A stretch of 64,000 nucleotides of DNA from Saccopteryx bilineata (taxonomy: Eukaryota; Chordata; Mammalia; Chiroptera; Emballonuridae): contig NC_089490.1 in assembly GCF_036850765.1 (NCBI RefSeq), forward strand, positions 132,522,522-132,586,521, written 5' to 3'. The notes beneath the pieces were generated by a model. It saw only the letters and a list, made by a program, of their open reading frames with translations. It ran no database searches and was not told where the DNA came from. Shown piece after piece: positions 12,829-27,129 of the stretch. The position numbers were made by a program, and so were the translations under genes. Positions within the stretch are counted from its first letter, which is position 1, and every line of letters starts with the position of its first letter.

Positions 12829-13199
12829 GCCCTGGCAGGTTGGTTTGGTAGTAGAGTGTTGGCCCAGCATTGTGGATGTCCCAGGTTTGATTCCCAGTCA
12901 GGACACACAGGAGAAATGCTCCTCTGCTTCTCTAACCCTCCCCCTTCACTTCTCTCTCTCTTCCCCTCCTCCCCCTCCTGCAGCCATGGCTCAATTGGAA
13001 TAAGTTGGCCCTAGACGCTGAGGATAGCTCCATGGCCTCCGCCTCAGGCACTAAGAAGAGTGAGGGTTGAAGCAATACCCCAGATGGACAGAGCATTGAC
13101 CCCAGTGGGCTTGCTGGGTGGATCCTGGTTGGACCACATGCAGGAGTCTGTCTCTGCCTCTCCTCCTTTCACTGAATTAAAATAAATAAACAAGTAAAT
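12829..13199 (+). mobile_element. VES-like SINE, diverged
   Basis: Head CCCTGGCAGGTTGGTTTGG, B-box GGTTTGATTCC, tail of AAATAAATAAAC repeats. An imperfect target duplication (AAACACCGAG and AAATACTGAG) is seen. Confidence 0.87.
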
Positions 13200-13652
13200 A
13201 AATACTGAGAGCTGAGCAACCTTCTTGGGAGGCACCCACTTATCCCAGCACCAATGGGTGCCAGCAAAAGCTAGGGGTGAGCCCCCACCTCAAACCCCTT
13301 TGCCCCAACGGGAGTGGACAGTAACGGCAAAGGCCCAGGGCTGTCCTGGAGAAATGCCAGGAGCCCCCACTCCCCTCAGCAGCGCTGTCCCCGGGAGGTA
13401 CCAGTACTCTGGCCCTGGCTGGTGGGGTGGGCTGTCTAAAGTCAGACTCCCTGTTAAGCAGCTTTCAATTCAGAACTGGAATTCACTTCAAGATTCAGGA
13501 GTTGCTGACTGAACACTTCTGTCCTATGCCCATTTCTTTTCCAAAGCTCCCCCTCTATCCTTATTTTTTCAATATTATATCTGTTGTATCAATATAGAGA
13601 GATACATCTACACATACACACACACTTTTCTCCATGAAGAACCAATGGCCTC

Positions 13653-13980
13653 GCCTAACCAGGCAGTGGCGCAGTGGATAGAGTGTCAGACTGGGATGCC
13701 GAGGACCCAGGTTCGAGACCCTGAGGTCGCCAGCTTGAGTGCGGACTCATCTGGTTTGAACAAAAGCTCACCAGCTTGGACCCAAGGTCGCTGGTATGAA
13801 CAAGAGGTTACTCGGTCTGCTGAAGGCCCGCAGTCAAGGCACATATGAGAAAGCAATCAATGAACAACTAAGGTGTTGAAACAAAAAACTAATGATTGAT
13901 GCTTCTCATCTCTCTCCGTTCCTGTCTATCTATCCCTGTCAATCCCTCTCTCTGACTGTCTCTGAAAAAAAAAAAAAAAA
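13653..13980 (+). mobile_element. Rhin-like SINE, young
   Basis: Head GCCTAACCAGGCAGTGGCG and a long poly(A) tail. The 15-bp target AGAACCAATGGCCTC is perfectly repeated at 13638-13652 and 13981-13995. Confidence 0.95.
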
Positions 13981-14635
13981 AGAACCAATGGCCTCTAACC
14001 CTCTGCCTAATGCCCCTGACATTACTGAATCACAAGACATTCAGAGACCTCGTCTAAATCCCTCATTCTCAACTAAGGGGCCTGACCCATGACATGAAGT
14101 CACTAGCCCAGGGTCCCATTAACAAGACAGGGTATCCCCAAACTCTGTAATCTAGACTAAAAGACAAGAGATACCCCAAAACTCCAGATTCTAAAAGCAT
14201 ATCAGAATGGCTACAGGGGATATTTATTCTACTTGGGAGAAGTCAAAGTCAATTTGTTCCTTGAGAACAATAAGTACATCTGCCATTTAAGTTTCTATAC
14301 AGCAACCTTGACATGAGAAACAATGACTTAAAAGAATAAATGTGCCCAGTGGGCGTTTAAGGAGTGTTTATTTAGGTCCCTTGCACCAAGCACTGCCATG
14401 AGAAGTAATGCTATAACGATGGAATAGGACCAGACTTCTGGAAGCTTCTAATGTCCTGACATGACCAGAGGCTCTGACGGTCTATAAAGACCTCTATCAA
14501 AAGAGAGGCTGTGGAGAAAAAAAAGAGGCTGTGGCACTCCCAAATGATAAGAGTAACTTATTGGCAGTCTTACTGACCTCACTAAAGAAGAAAAGAAAAG
14601 TTATTTTTTTCCTGGGGAAAAGCTCGTTCTTATCA

Positions 14636-14950
<315 letters not shown>

Positions 14951-14979
14951 TCAAAAAGCAGAAGGGGGAACGCAGCTTA

Positions 14980-15400
14980 CAATAAGGTGGTGCTGAGTGA
15001 AACAAGTCTGAAAATGCCACATGTTGTTTGATTTTACTTATATCAACATTCTCAAAATAATCAAGTTGCAGGGATAATAAACAGAGTAGGAATGACGTGG
15101 AGATCCCTCTAAGGGGAGAGGGGTGGGTGTGACTCTGAAGGGACAGCAGGAAGAGGGCCTTTGTGGTGACAAAGGACATCTGTATCTTGTTTGCAGCGGT
15201 GGCTACATGCCTCTACACAGGACAAAATAACACAGATCCACAAACACACAGCACCACCGTCGACCTCCAGTTATTGGTATCTTACTGCCACAACGTGAGA
15301 TGCATCTATGGGTGAAATGACAGAAGGGTACACGGGCCCTCTCTGTCTTATCTTTGCAACTTCCTCTGAATCAATAACTATTTCAAAGTGAAAAAAAAAA
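14980..15400 (+). mobile_element. L1-type 3'-end fragment
   Basis: Starts with GAGTGAAACAAGTCTGAAAA and continues through a region resembling the L1 3' UTR to TCAATAACTATTTCAAAGTG and an A tail. It is old and strongly diverged. Confidence 0.65.
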
Positions 15401-15824
15401 GGAAAGCCAACTGGGCGGCAATGCCTCTTCAGGAAACACCAGGTGGCTTGAGTGACCGTCCTTTCCAACGATACAGGTGCAGACTGAGAATGCAGGTCCA
15501 GCCAGCCAGCCTAGAAGCCTCAGCACCCCACCTGGGATTCCACAGCCGCAGGGGCCAGGCACGCACCCTCACGTCCCTCCAGCACCTGCTCTTCTCTACC
15601 ACCTGTGCTCTGCATCCCTTGAAGTACAGATTTCAAGGGTGTGGCTGCACATGTCTGAGTTAGGAAAACCCACTCTAAAGCTAGTAGAGAATTGGGCAGA
15701 GAAAATGAGCGGGTGTTAGGAGGAAGAGAAACATACCAGAGGCCCACATGCACATGACAGAAATATGCACTCCAATCAGTGACTGAAGCAACTGAATGTA
15801 AAACAAAATTCACCAATCAAATCA

Positions 15825-16740
15825 GCAACATTTTGGGGGTTTTGATGATAACCCCAATCTGGACCCGTAGAGGAGACTGAGGGAGGTCATCCACTACTGG
15901 CGGCATAGAAACCGATGCAATCTCTCTGGAAGTCACTTTGACAACAGGTGTAGCAAAAGCTTAAAAAATACACACATCCTTTGACCTAAAAATATCACTT
16001 CTGGAAATTTCTCCCAGAAGCAAATGAAAGCTGTGTCCAAGGGTGTTCTCCCCTAGAACAAAACGAGGAAGAACAAATGAAGCTTCCATCAGGGGAAGCA
16101 ATTGCTCAGTGTAGTGTCCTGTGCGTGACGAGCCCGAGAGGGAGGGATGCAGTGACTTTGTCAAGGCACTATTCAGAAGGACACTTGCAGATGCCATTTT
16201 AAAAAGCTATTTCACTGTTCCTATGTATTGCCAATGAGGAAACTCTTGCTTGGTGACACTAAGACAGAGAAGTGCAAGGCAGGGCTAGACCTGCACACTG
16301 CTTCTGCATTCCCATGCTCCAAGGCTCTCAGAATCCAAGTCTTTGCGTTCTATACAAGAAAAATAAAATTTCACTGCAGGTGTAACTTCTCAGTCATGGA
16401 AGAAAATGATTTCCACTTACACATGTTCAATTCCTCAACTTATAAACATGCAATTAAAAATCAGTTTCAAGACCACTTAAACAGTTGTCACCAAACAACT
16501 GTCAAAACACAGATAACAACTTTTCCTACATGGGGAAAAAAAAATTAGAAACAACATAAATGTTCAATGAATTGCAAGAAAATTATAGTTCAACATTAAA
16601 ATGAAAATAGCCTCCTATTAAAAAACAAGGTTTTCAAGTATGTTTAAGGATGTGGAGACTTCCCATGACATATCGTCTTAATAAGATAGGCGACAAAACG
16701 GTACGTATGATGCCATGTTACTTACACTCACACACATACA
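15825..16740 (+). mobile_element. Old L1-type fragments
   Basis: Segments such as CTTTGACCTAAAAATATCAC with TTCTGGAAATTTCTCCCAGA near 15980-16020 and CAAGAAAATTATAGTTCAAC near 16575 resemble diverged L1 3' sequences. Joining them into one element is inference. Confidence 0.5.
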
Positions 16741-17304
16741 TACCATATACACTTATATGTGCTCCTGCATTGGCAAAAAATGGAAAGACATCTGGCCAAC
16801 AAGTTAATTGTTATTAAATCTGACCGACAGTGTCATGAGTAGTTTTTACTCACTTCCATTCTCTGGAATAAAGATATTTCATTTGCATGATTTAAAAAAA
16901 TTCATTAAGAAATAGAAAATCTGTCCTGATATGACGATTTAAAGCACGGACAATGAAAAAGTCACCAGGTCCTTAAAGTCAGAGTATGCTCAAAGCAGGT
17001 CTGCCAGAGGCCTGTGGTGGCAGTGGGTAGAAATGCTATGCCTGGTGAGGCCTAAAAAGCACTTTGAAGGAAATCGAGTCCACTTCCAAGACTAAAAGAT
17101 AGAGAAAGTCACCAAGTTGCTAAGGAAGCTTTATTCCAGACTGATCATTTTCAAGAGTCCACTGATCTCGGATGATAATGATAAAACATATAGATGGGTA
17201 TACTATTTAGGAAGAAATAACCTACAGAAGGAGGGGTCTTAGATCCCAAGACCCAAGAAATATTGTCACACAAGTATTAGCTTCTAGAATTTTCTCAACT
17301 GTCA

Positions 17305-18159
<855 letters not shown>

Positions 18160-18614
18160 TTAATTAACCTTTGACTTTAAATCATCAAATCTGAACATTT
18201 TCTTTTTTTAATGTGCTAGGCCACGGATAGCTTTTGAAGTAACCCATCCTTCCCTCAGGGAACAGGGAATCTGGGAGAAGTGACAGGACACTGAAGCTTC
18301 ATTCCAATGCTGAGCACCTGAACCTGTTTTGTGAGGTATCTGGTGGGGGTCGCTGCAGCACAGTGCAGTCCTTTGGATACCTCATTCATCTCTTCTGCTT
18401 GACTTTCAAATTGCTCCAAGTTTTTATTCTGATTTCCCCCCCAGAATGGTGTCAAAGTGGTAATACCCTGTTCCCGTTCAGTGACCTGAGTTTGGAGAAC
18501 AAGGGCCTCTTGATTTGCAAGCCTGCTTTTGCCCACCAGGCTGTAAAATGCCAGGCCATGTTGGGTCTGAGCAAAGGCTGAGAATGGAAAGTGCCAACAA
18601 GTCACCAAGACTCA

Positions 18615-18842
<228 letters not shown>

Positions 18843-19034
18843 TCAAGGACACCCACCACCCTTCAAAGAGGCCACCAGCCTCATCTCACAGGTGAGGACA
18901 CTGATGCTTGAGGAGGTCAGTACCCCAGCCACCAAAGTCCCCAATCCAGCGTGTGCTCCCTAAGAGTTCACCTTGAGACCTTGCTCTTCTAACTCAGCAC
19001 ACTCCACCTATGCCAGTGGTTTTCTCTTTCTTTC

Positions 19035-19372
19035 TTTTTATTCCTTTTTTTTTTTCCAGGGACAGAGAGAGAGTCAGAGAGAGGGATAGACAGGGACAGA
19101 CAGGAACAGAGAGAGATGAGAAGTATCAATCATTAGTTTTTCATTGCGAGATCTTAGTTGTTCATTGATTGCTTTCTCATATGTGCCTTGACCGTGGGCC
19201 TTCAGCAGATCGAGTAACCCCTTGCTCGAGCCAGCAAGCTTGGGTCCAAGCTGGTGAGCTTTTTGCTCAAACCAGATGAGCCTGTACTCAAGCTAGCGAC
19301 CTCGGGGTCTCGAACCTGGGTCCTCTGCATCCCAGCCCAACGCTCTATCCACTGCGCCACTACCTGGTCAGG
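19035..19372 (-). mobile_element. Rhin-like SINE inserted in an older SINE
   Basis: Plus strand ends GCGCCACTACCTGGTCAGG and begins with a T-run. CTCTTTCTTT occurs on both sides (19025-19034 and 19373-19382), consistent with insertion into the T-rich end of the next element. Confidence 0.9.
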
Positions 19373-19382
19373 CTCTTTCTTT

Positions 19383-19566
19383 TCATTGATTTAGAGAGAG
19401 AAGAGAGAAGAGGAGAGACTGTGAGGGGGAGGAGAAGGAAGCATCAACCCTCAGCAGTTGCTTCTTGCATGTGCCCTGACCAGACAAGTTCAGGGTTTCA
19501 AACCAGCGACCTCAAGATCCCGGGTGGAATGCTGATGCTTTAACCACTATGCTGCCACAGGTCAGG
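19383..19566 (-). mobile_element. Family-C-like SINE, old
   Basis: The plus strand contains GAAGCATCAACCCTCAGCAG, CATGTGCCCTGACCAGACAA and ends TATGCTGCCACAGGTCAGG, a diverged short SINE in reverse. It was the target of the preceding SINE. Confidence 0.75.
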
Positions 19567-19569
19567 ATA

Positions 19570-19765
19570 GGTCAGTGTTTTTTTTCAACCGCCAATTCAC
19601 GGACCAGTCCACCAGAAATTTTGTAGTGGTCCATGAAAATGTTAACTACCCTGATGCTGTATGAAGATTACAGACCCAGTGATCTTAATCAAATTCACTT
19701 AGGCTCAGGGTGCTTCTGCCTTAGCAGTCCCCGAAACATCTCCTACTTTCACTGGTCCCCACGTG
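19570..19765. mobile_element. Possible hAT-type remnant
   Basis: CACGGACCAGTCCACCAGAA near the left and CACTGGTCCCCA near the right resemble hAT-type non-autonomous termini. Divergence is high and the family assignment is weak. Confidence 0.35.
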
Positions 19766-20228
19766 GCTGAAAAACAGAGCCCTGGGTGATTCCAAACATT
19801 CCACCTTCTACACTGCTGAGTCTCAAATCTATTAACTCTCTCAGACTGTATTCACGCACCAAGTGCTATACAGACTCTTATTTTGGGGTGATCCATGGCA
19901 TCTTGAACTTCACCTTACTGCTTACCAAATACTCCCCCTGCTCTCCCAGCATTTCCCAGCCTCCCTCACAGTGTCTAGTTCTGGCTAGTGGGCTGAGAAA
20001 AAATTAGATGTGATATCAAGGGGCAGAAGCATTTGAGAGCAACTGTAGATCTGCCCCAGCGACAGCATGAATCCCTGAGTCACCACCAGGAACGAGCTGC
20101 CCTCAGCGCCCCCAGATTCACAGACGACTAAGAGTGAGAAATAAAGAACTTCGCACAATTACACCACTGAGACTTCAGAGCTTCCAGAGCCCAGTCTAAC
20201 TTAACACATTGTCAAGAAAGAATGTTAG

Positions 20229-20580
20229 CCCTGGCTGGCTAGCTCAGTGCTAGAGCATCGGCCCAGTGTGTGGAAGTCCTAGGTTTGATTTCCGGTCAGG
20301 GCACACAGGAGACGCGCCCATCTGCTTCTCCACCCTTCCCCCTATACTTCCTCTCTGTCTCTCTCTTCCCCTCCTGCAGCCAGGGTTCCACTGGAGCAAA
20401 GTTGGCCCAGGCGCTGAGGATGGCTCCATGGCTTCCACCTCAGGTGCTAGAATGGCTCCAGCTGTAATGGAGCAACACCCCAGAGGGGCAGAGCATCGCC
20501 CCCTGGTGGGCATGCTGAATGGGCGCATGCGGGAGTCTGCCTGCCTGCCTCCCTTCTTCTCACTTCAGAAAAATACAAAA
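20229..20580 (+). mobile_element. VES-like SINE
   Basis: Head CCCTGGCTGGCTAGCTCAG, B-box GGTTTGATTTC, tail GCATGCGGGAGTCTG then AAAAATACAAAAAAA. One CTCF-like core survives in reverse (CGCCCCCTGGTGGG). Confidence 0.92.
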
Positions 20581-21046
20581 AAAGGAATATCATGTTCTCT
20601 TCTCTGCCATTCATGCATAAGCAGGAAGATGGACATCATTTACATTCACTGAATGCCAACACTTTAATGCCCAAAATATATCCTTTCCTCGACTCCACAC
20701 AACCCCCCTTCAATCAGGCCTTCACTGTTTCCCCCGGCTCATTCCAACAGAGCCTCAATCAGACTTGACATTAGTTTCTGCCTTCCCAACCTTTTTCTCC
20801 ACCTCTCCACTCAGTCTCCATGACACTCTCTGACGATCTTCCTAAATATAACCTCCCAGACGCTTCTCTTGAAAACAGCCCTCCCAGGATGCATTCCGCC
20901 TTCAAGGACGAAAGCAAACTCCTTGCTGACAGACACATCTGATGCCCTTTGTGATCCTGCCACCCAACAAAGCTGACCTCCCCTTTAACATCATCCAAAA
21001 TTCAATTCCTTTCTCTAATCCAGGAATCCAATAACCACCCCATTTT

Positions 21047-21374
21047 AATTTTTTTACAGAGACAGAGAGTCAGAGAGAGGGATAGATAGGGACAGACAGG
21101 AACGGAAAGAGATGAGAAGCATCAATCATTAGTTTTTCATTGCGACACCTTAGTTGTTCATTGATTGCTTTCTCATATGTGCTTTGACCGCGGGCCTTCA
21201 GCAGACCGAGTAACCCCTTGCTCGAGCCAGCAACCTTGGGTGAGCCAAGCATTCTGGTGAGCTTTGCTCAAATCAGATGAGCCCACGCTCAAGCTGGCAA
21301 CCGCGGGGTCTCGAACCTGGGTCCTCCGCATACCAGTCTGACGCTCTATCCACTGAGCCACCGCCTAGTCAGGT
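21047..21374 (-). mobile_element. Rhin-like SINE, young
   Basis: TAACCACCCCATTTT is perfectly repeated at 21032-21046 and 21375-21389. The SINE body is complete in reverse orientation, from the T-rich tail to GCCACCGCCTAGTCAGG. Confidence 0.95.
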
Positions 21375-22618
21375 TAACCACCCCATTTTGAATTTTTTGA
21401 TTCTCCACTAGATGGAGACACCTTAAGAAAATCAATCTGCCTGGGCATAGTAAGCACTCAATAAATGTGATTCAAGGGTGTAATTTTTAATTAAAGGCTC
21501 CAGAGCTGGAATCTGATGTCAGGCCAGCCTCCCCACCACCAGGAATTCAGCTCCCCCGACTCCTTCCACCACCGGCCTATCTCCAGCCCTACTGTGGTCC
21601 CTCCAAGCTTCCAGTTCTCCAGGCACAGGATCCTCAGGGCAAAACACTTCTCGGTCAGGAATGTGTCTCCTTTCCTCTCCAAGCCTTTTCAAGGCATTAT
21701 CTCTTGATAACAAATCACAACAACTGGGATACTGCAGTTGCCACACTGAGAGCTGGCTCCTCCCAGCTGGCCCCTCCCAGCCTCAGGAATTTCACAAAGG
21801 AGTCCCTGTTCAGCCAGGGAGTTAGTGAGGCCAGAGCAGGCAGCTCACTTACTTGGGGCAATCAACAAGCCAGAAGCAGGGGGAGGGCTCCAGACCCAGG
21901 GGAAGCCTCACCCACAAGGAAGCCCAGAGGAGGAAAAGGGCAATGCTCAGAATCACCTGGAAGGTCTCCTAGGTTCTTCCCCTACTCGAAGCCTCCCAGG
22001 CAGAACTGGGTCTGAGAAGCCAGCTGAGCAGCCATGCAAATAGCTCCAGCTCTTCCCGAAGAGGAAAACCACCACATGATGAGAGAGGGCTTTTGGCTGC
22101 TGCCAGGTCCGTTCAGGAACTGTAAATGGCTGAGCAGGACCCAGCAACGGCCCATGGTTCTCACAGGCTCTCTGCTGTCTGCAGCTCTTCTACACAGACA
22201 GGTCTGGCGGTCCCACTGGCTACTGTCATAGCACAAGTGTGAGGTCTGTGCACTCGTAACCCTAAAGGTTTTGCTGTCATGAGAAAGTTTAAGAGAGCAG
22301 AACCACTTGGGAGAAAAAAGAGTGGCTTGCTGGTCTTTGAAATTACTTGGACAAGCATAATCCATTTCCTGACTTTCCTGTAACTCGCTGCTGGCTCATC
22401 CTCAACCCGAATCTATTCTTCAGCCCTTCTTTGGAACTTGGGCACGAGGGGAGCCTGATTCCTGAAACGTATCCCGAATCCCACACATGTGGGTGCCCTT
22501 GACCTTGGCCTTCATCTCACTCTGTGGGACACAACTGCAGTCAGGTGCACAGCTGGCGCTGGGCTGGGTCCCATTCTCGGCGCACAGAGCATGCACCTCA
22601 CCACAAAGGAATGAACTC

Positions 22619-23021
22619 GGGCCCTGGCCGGTTGGCTTAGCGGTAGAGTGTCGGCCTGGTGTGCGGGGGACCCGGGTTCGATTCCCGGCCAGGGCACATA
22701 GGAGAAGCGCCCATTTGCTTCTCCACCCCCCCTCTCCTTCCTCTCTGTCTCTCTCTTCCCCTCCCGCAGCCAAGGCTCCATTGGAGCAAAGATGGCCCGG
22801 GCGCTGGGGATGGCTCCTTGGCCTCTGCCCCAGGCGCTAGAGTGGCTCTGGTCCCAGCAGAGCAACGCCCCAGAGGGGCAGAGCATCGCCCCCTGGTGGG
22901 CAGAGCGTCGCCCCTAGTGGGCGTGCCGGGTGGATCCCAGTCAGGCGCATGCGGGAGTCTGTCTGACTGTCTCTCCCCATTTCCAGCTTCAGAAAAGAAA
23001 AAAAAAAGAAAAAGAAAAAAA
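22619..23021 (+). mobile_element. VES-like SINE, full length and young
   Basis: Head GCCCTGGCCGGTTGGCTTAG and B-box GGTTCGATTCCCGG are nearly ideal tRNA-like promoter boxes. AAAGGAATGAACTC is repeated at 22605-22618 and 23022-23035. It has two adjacent CTCF-like cores in reverse, the second one slightly altered. Confidence 0.96.
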
Positions 23022-23682
23022 AAAGGAATGAACTCAGCCTCCTTAGACCCAGGCTCTAAGGTCTGTCCAAGGGAGACCTTTGCCACAGTCTTGGGGGTCT
23101 GGATGGTTGGACACTAAATCCAGACTTACACCCTGACGGAGGCTGGTTACAGTACTAACTGATCCCCAGAGCCTCAGCATCTGCTGCAAGAAAGTGAGGG
23201 CATCTGACTGGGAAGGAAGTTCTGCCTCCAGACTGTGCTGGGGCTCCAGCTACAACATCAACTGTCCCCTGAGCCACCAAGCCTCAGCGTCCCCCACCCA
23301 CCACCAATATCAGACTTGCCAGTGCCCACAGCTACATGAGACTCCTGAAGATTTATCTCTCTCTCCTCCTCCCATATGTACATATGTATATATACACATA
23401 AATGTGTGTGTGTTCTGTTTCTTTTGGTTCTATTTCTCTGAAAAGCCCTAACAGATTTTGGTAAGATTTTATGACATGCACAAACCAACCCATGTTGGGT
23501 CCAAGATTCCTAGGATGTGCATTAGCTTCACATTAAAGATTCATCCTCAAGTTGGGGTGGTCCTCATGGCCCCACGTGCTTCTCATAACATCTGAGTCAT
23601 TCCAAATGATCTGCAGGACAAGGGAAGTCTTATTTTGGGTTTGGGTTCCGAGGGTTCAATGTCCCTGGGCAGCCACCAGATG

Positions 23683-23995
23683 GTTTTTGTTTTGTTTTGT
23701 GAGAGACAGAGAGGGGGACAGATAGAGACAGACAGACAGGAAGTGAGAGAGATGAGAAGCATCAATTCTTCGTTGCAGCACCTTAGTTGTTCATCAACTG
23801 CCTTCTCATATGTGCTTTGACGGGGGGGGGGGGGGGCACAAGTGACCCCTTGCTCAAGCCAATGACCTTGGGTCCAAGCCGGTGAGCTTTGCTCAAACCA
23901 GATGAGCCCGCGCTATAGCTGGTGACCTCGGGGTCTCGAACCTGGGTCCTCCACATCCCAGTCCGACACTATTCACTGTGCCACCACCTGGTCAG
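23683..23995 (-). mobile_element. Rhin-like SINE with internal G-run
   Basis: GCAGCCACCAGATG flanks it perfectly (23669-23682 and 23996-24009). A run of about 15 G near 23822-23836 replaces the usual short block of the element, likely by slippage. Confidence 0.94.
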
Positions 23996-25380
23996 GCAGC
24001 CACCAGATGTTTTGAACACATCTGCCTCTACGCGGCGGGTTGGGTGAGGAGGAGGACAGAGAAGGCTGTCTGCTGTACGAGGCCAGGCACTTGCCTCAAC
24101 GCCACCATCCGCACACAGAAAGCCAGCAGCCACTCTGAGTTTCACATGTGGACAAATGCCGCCTGAAGAGAGCCATTCCAGAGAAATCCGCACACGGACC
24201 CTCAGTGGAAAGTAAGCTGGCTGGGATTCAAAAACCCTGGGTTCTATTTGTCATGGGGTGAAGTATCCAAGGACAAGGTAATTTCCACATTTCAGTGTAT
24301 CTTTCATGATGTGAGCCAATTAAATCAGCCAGTGTCTAAGTTCCTCTGAAGAGTAAAAGTTGCCCAGGGTATCCTCGTCCTCCCCCGGTCTGAAGAACAG
24401 GCTGCTGCCAGCAGTGGGTGAAGACGGCAGGGCTTGCAAGGCTGTCTCTGGGAGGCACGTGTGGTTGTGGTGGGTTCATTTACATGCACCCCGTTTTAGA
24501 TTTAGTATCAGCAGGTCTCTGGGTGGGGAGCACACAGAATCAGGAGAAGAAGAAAATGTAGGGCTATGACCTTTCACCAGCTCCCACTTTCAAAGAAATG
24601 GTGCATCCGGTCACCCAGCCTGAGACGGGCAGTTCGTGTCTGTTAACAGTAGCGCCTCCGTCTTTGCTCCAACCTCCCTGAGCTGCACCTCTTTGTGACA
24701 CTAACCATTTGCCACTGTGAATTTCTGCCCCTGTGTCCGTCCCTGTCTAGCGAAGGAGCTGAACACTGGGACCAGTTCTCGTCTGAGGCACAGGGGCCTG
24801 AAGTTCCACTTAGTAAAAGTACATAGTAATAGCTCTTGAATGAATAGAAAATCTCTCCAATTTATAGATGAAGAAATACATCAGCAGAAAGCTGGCCTCA
24901 CTGTGGTTTCTGGGGGCCAGAGAACCCAGCTGGAGCAAAGGATCCTTAGCAGAAGACCTTTGCCCAGGTCCACAGGCAATTTTCCTTACTCTTCCAACCA
25001 GCCCTTCACTCTTATATCAGTAGAGTAGCAGGCACAGTTATTACATACATCTTTATGAACAAAGTCTCTTTTAAACATCACCATCACCATGTGTGATAGG
25101 TCACTTATTACCCTTTCCTTGATGAAAATGAAGCCTACAGACGACACCTTGCCTGCCCAGCACCATGTGCTAGTGCAGCGGACCTGGCATGTGATCCAGG
25201 ACAGGACACTGATCCCACAGTGCTAATGCTTCACACAGTTGTATACTGTTTTCCTTCTTGGTCCACAGTCCATGACTGTGCTGGTGTCAGGCCTCAGTTT
25301 CCCCAGATTGTTGAGGAACTAAACCTCAACAGATACAAGATGGTCACAACATTTCTTGTTTTAAAATAATCTCAATCCAC

Positions 25381-25530
25381 CCAGGCCAGTTTGCTAAGTG
25401 GATAGTGTTGGCCCAGCATGCAGACGTCCCAGGTTTGATTCCCTCCCTCTCCCTTCTTCCCTTCCCACAGCCAGTGGCAACAGCCTCAGGCACTAAAAAT
25501 AGCTCAGGTGATATGAGCATCAGCCCTAGA
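25381..25530 (+). mobile_element. VES-like SINE, internally deleted
   Basis: The head (CCAGGCCAGTTTGCTAAGTG, GGTTTGATTCC) and parts of the tail (CCACAGCCAGTGG, CTCAGGCACTAAAAATAG) are present, but large sections between are missing. Confidence 0.75.
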
Positions 25531-26897
25531 AGGAGATTGCCGATCGCAGATATTAATACGGATATTCACAGATGTGCAATGATCAAAGCCCAATTCTACA
25601 TTCACCAGCTCTGAGGTTCCATTTACTCAGCTGCAAAGTAAAACAAAGTACAAAACCCTTGCTGGAGCATCTCCCAAAGTCGCTACGAAGTTATAACAAG
25701 ACAGAGAGTGTTAAGAGCCTGCAAAGCCAGCTAGGATTTCTCCTTCTAACACAGAAGTGCCTGAATGCACTGGAAATACCTGGCTGCTCGGGGTCCTTAA
25801 CACACAAGCTCTCAAGGCCTAGAGATGAGTGCAAGAGCCTGAACACAAGAGCCACCCAGGGAACATGATGTGGGCCCAGGTGGGGCTCACAGTTGGAAGG
25901 CTCTGGAACAGGCTTAGGTAGTCCCTTCTTCATGCTCACACCGAAACATTCACACAGGACCAAAGTCATAAAGGCAATGGAGGGACATCATCAGGCACCA
26001 GGTGGCAGAGCAGTAGAGCAGGACTGGTTTGTGTAATAACATCCTCACAGCAGGAAGCTGAGGCACAGGAAGAAGGAAGGATCTCCAGCACACCCAGCAG
26101 GGCTGGCCCAGAGCTCAGTGCCCCTCAGCCCAGACCAGGCCCAGCTTCACCTGCCCCGACCCAGGACTGGTGAGTGGCCTGACTCCTCCATCTTCCAATT
26201 TGGGCAAGTCAGGCTGAATTCAAAAAACTAGGCTTTAGTTTTTAAATTATATTGAATTGAATGTTTAATTGTATTAAAATTACATTAACTGTGTGACTTT
26301 TTGTTTCTTATTGTCGCCTGAGTACAGTACAGCTGTTGAAACCAATGAAATAAGCTGCCCCCACCTTCCCTATGGCAGACACTGTGCCCGCTGTCCCCCG
26401 CTACACAGAAGCCACAGCTGTGACTAGTGTTGGATGCTGAGGCTACTCCCACCGTGCCTTGCAGTGTTACAAATGGGCACCTGGGCAGTAGAGGGCCCAG
26501 GTGAGGGAGGCTCACTGGCAGTCATCACCCACAACGTTTCCTAGAAACAACTCAGCCGCTGCTGAGCAGATGATGCTATTTTAGGTGAATGTGCTTTTAT
26601 TTCAAAAAGGTAATTCCTTCCAGCTGCCGGGGGAGGACAGGCTTCCAGGAAGACGGCAGTACAGCCCCCATGTGAATTAGAACTCGAGGAGAGAGGCCCC
26701 AGAGGGCTCCCAGAACAAGGCCATGTGGAAGCCATCCTCCCTAGGGACCGACTGACTCAGGGGTCGCTGGGCACTGGAGCTAGGTCTTGCCTCAAGTTGC
26801 CCATCAGTGGCGAAATCCTAGTCCCCCTTATCCATGCAGAACCATCCTACAGAAAACTAGAAACTGGACCATAAAAGCCAAACTGCTCCCTTATTGA

Positions 26898-27110
26898 CAG
26901 AAAAAGAGGAACAGGGAGAGAAAGAGAGAGAAAGAAAGGGATAGGAGAATAAGAAAGAAACCAAAAAGAGACACTGAGACAAGGAGAGAAAGAGATACAG
27001 GGATGAAGAGAGAAGCAGAGCAGGAGAGGAGAAATGGAAAGATCCGGAGAGGCAAAGGGAGGGGAACATTGTTGGGAGGAAGGAAGGAAAGAAGAGGAGA
27101 GACAAAAGAC
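26898..27110. repeat. Long purine-rich tract
   Basis: Over about 210 bp the plus strand is almost all A and G (AGAAAGAGAGAGAAAGAAAG and similar). In the gene strand it is polypyrimidine. It is degenerate rather than a clean microsatellite. Confidence 0.85.
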
Positions 27111-27129
27111 CCTTTAAGATCTCACGTCA

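Noticed and set aside
19570..19765. Recently active hAT (SPIN-type) element
   Set aside because: Only loose similarity at both ends and no clear 8-bp target duplication; kept as a low-confidence relic.
22619..22690. True tRNA gene suggested by A-box and B-box (GGTTCGATTCC)
   Set aside because: It is the head of a VES-like SINE with a long tail, A-rich end and target duplication. The same head occurs many times in the window.
22487..23117. Overlapping open frames of 117-152 residues on both strands
   Set aside because: They are translations of a VES-like SINE; near-identical peptides recur at 241-795, 30298-30642, 38251-38731 and 62404-63026.
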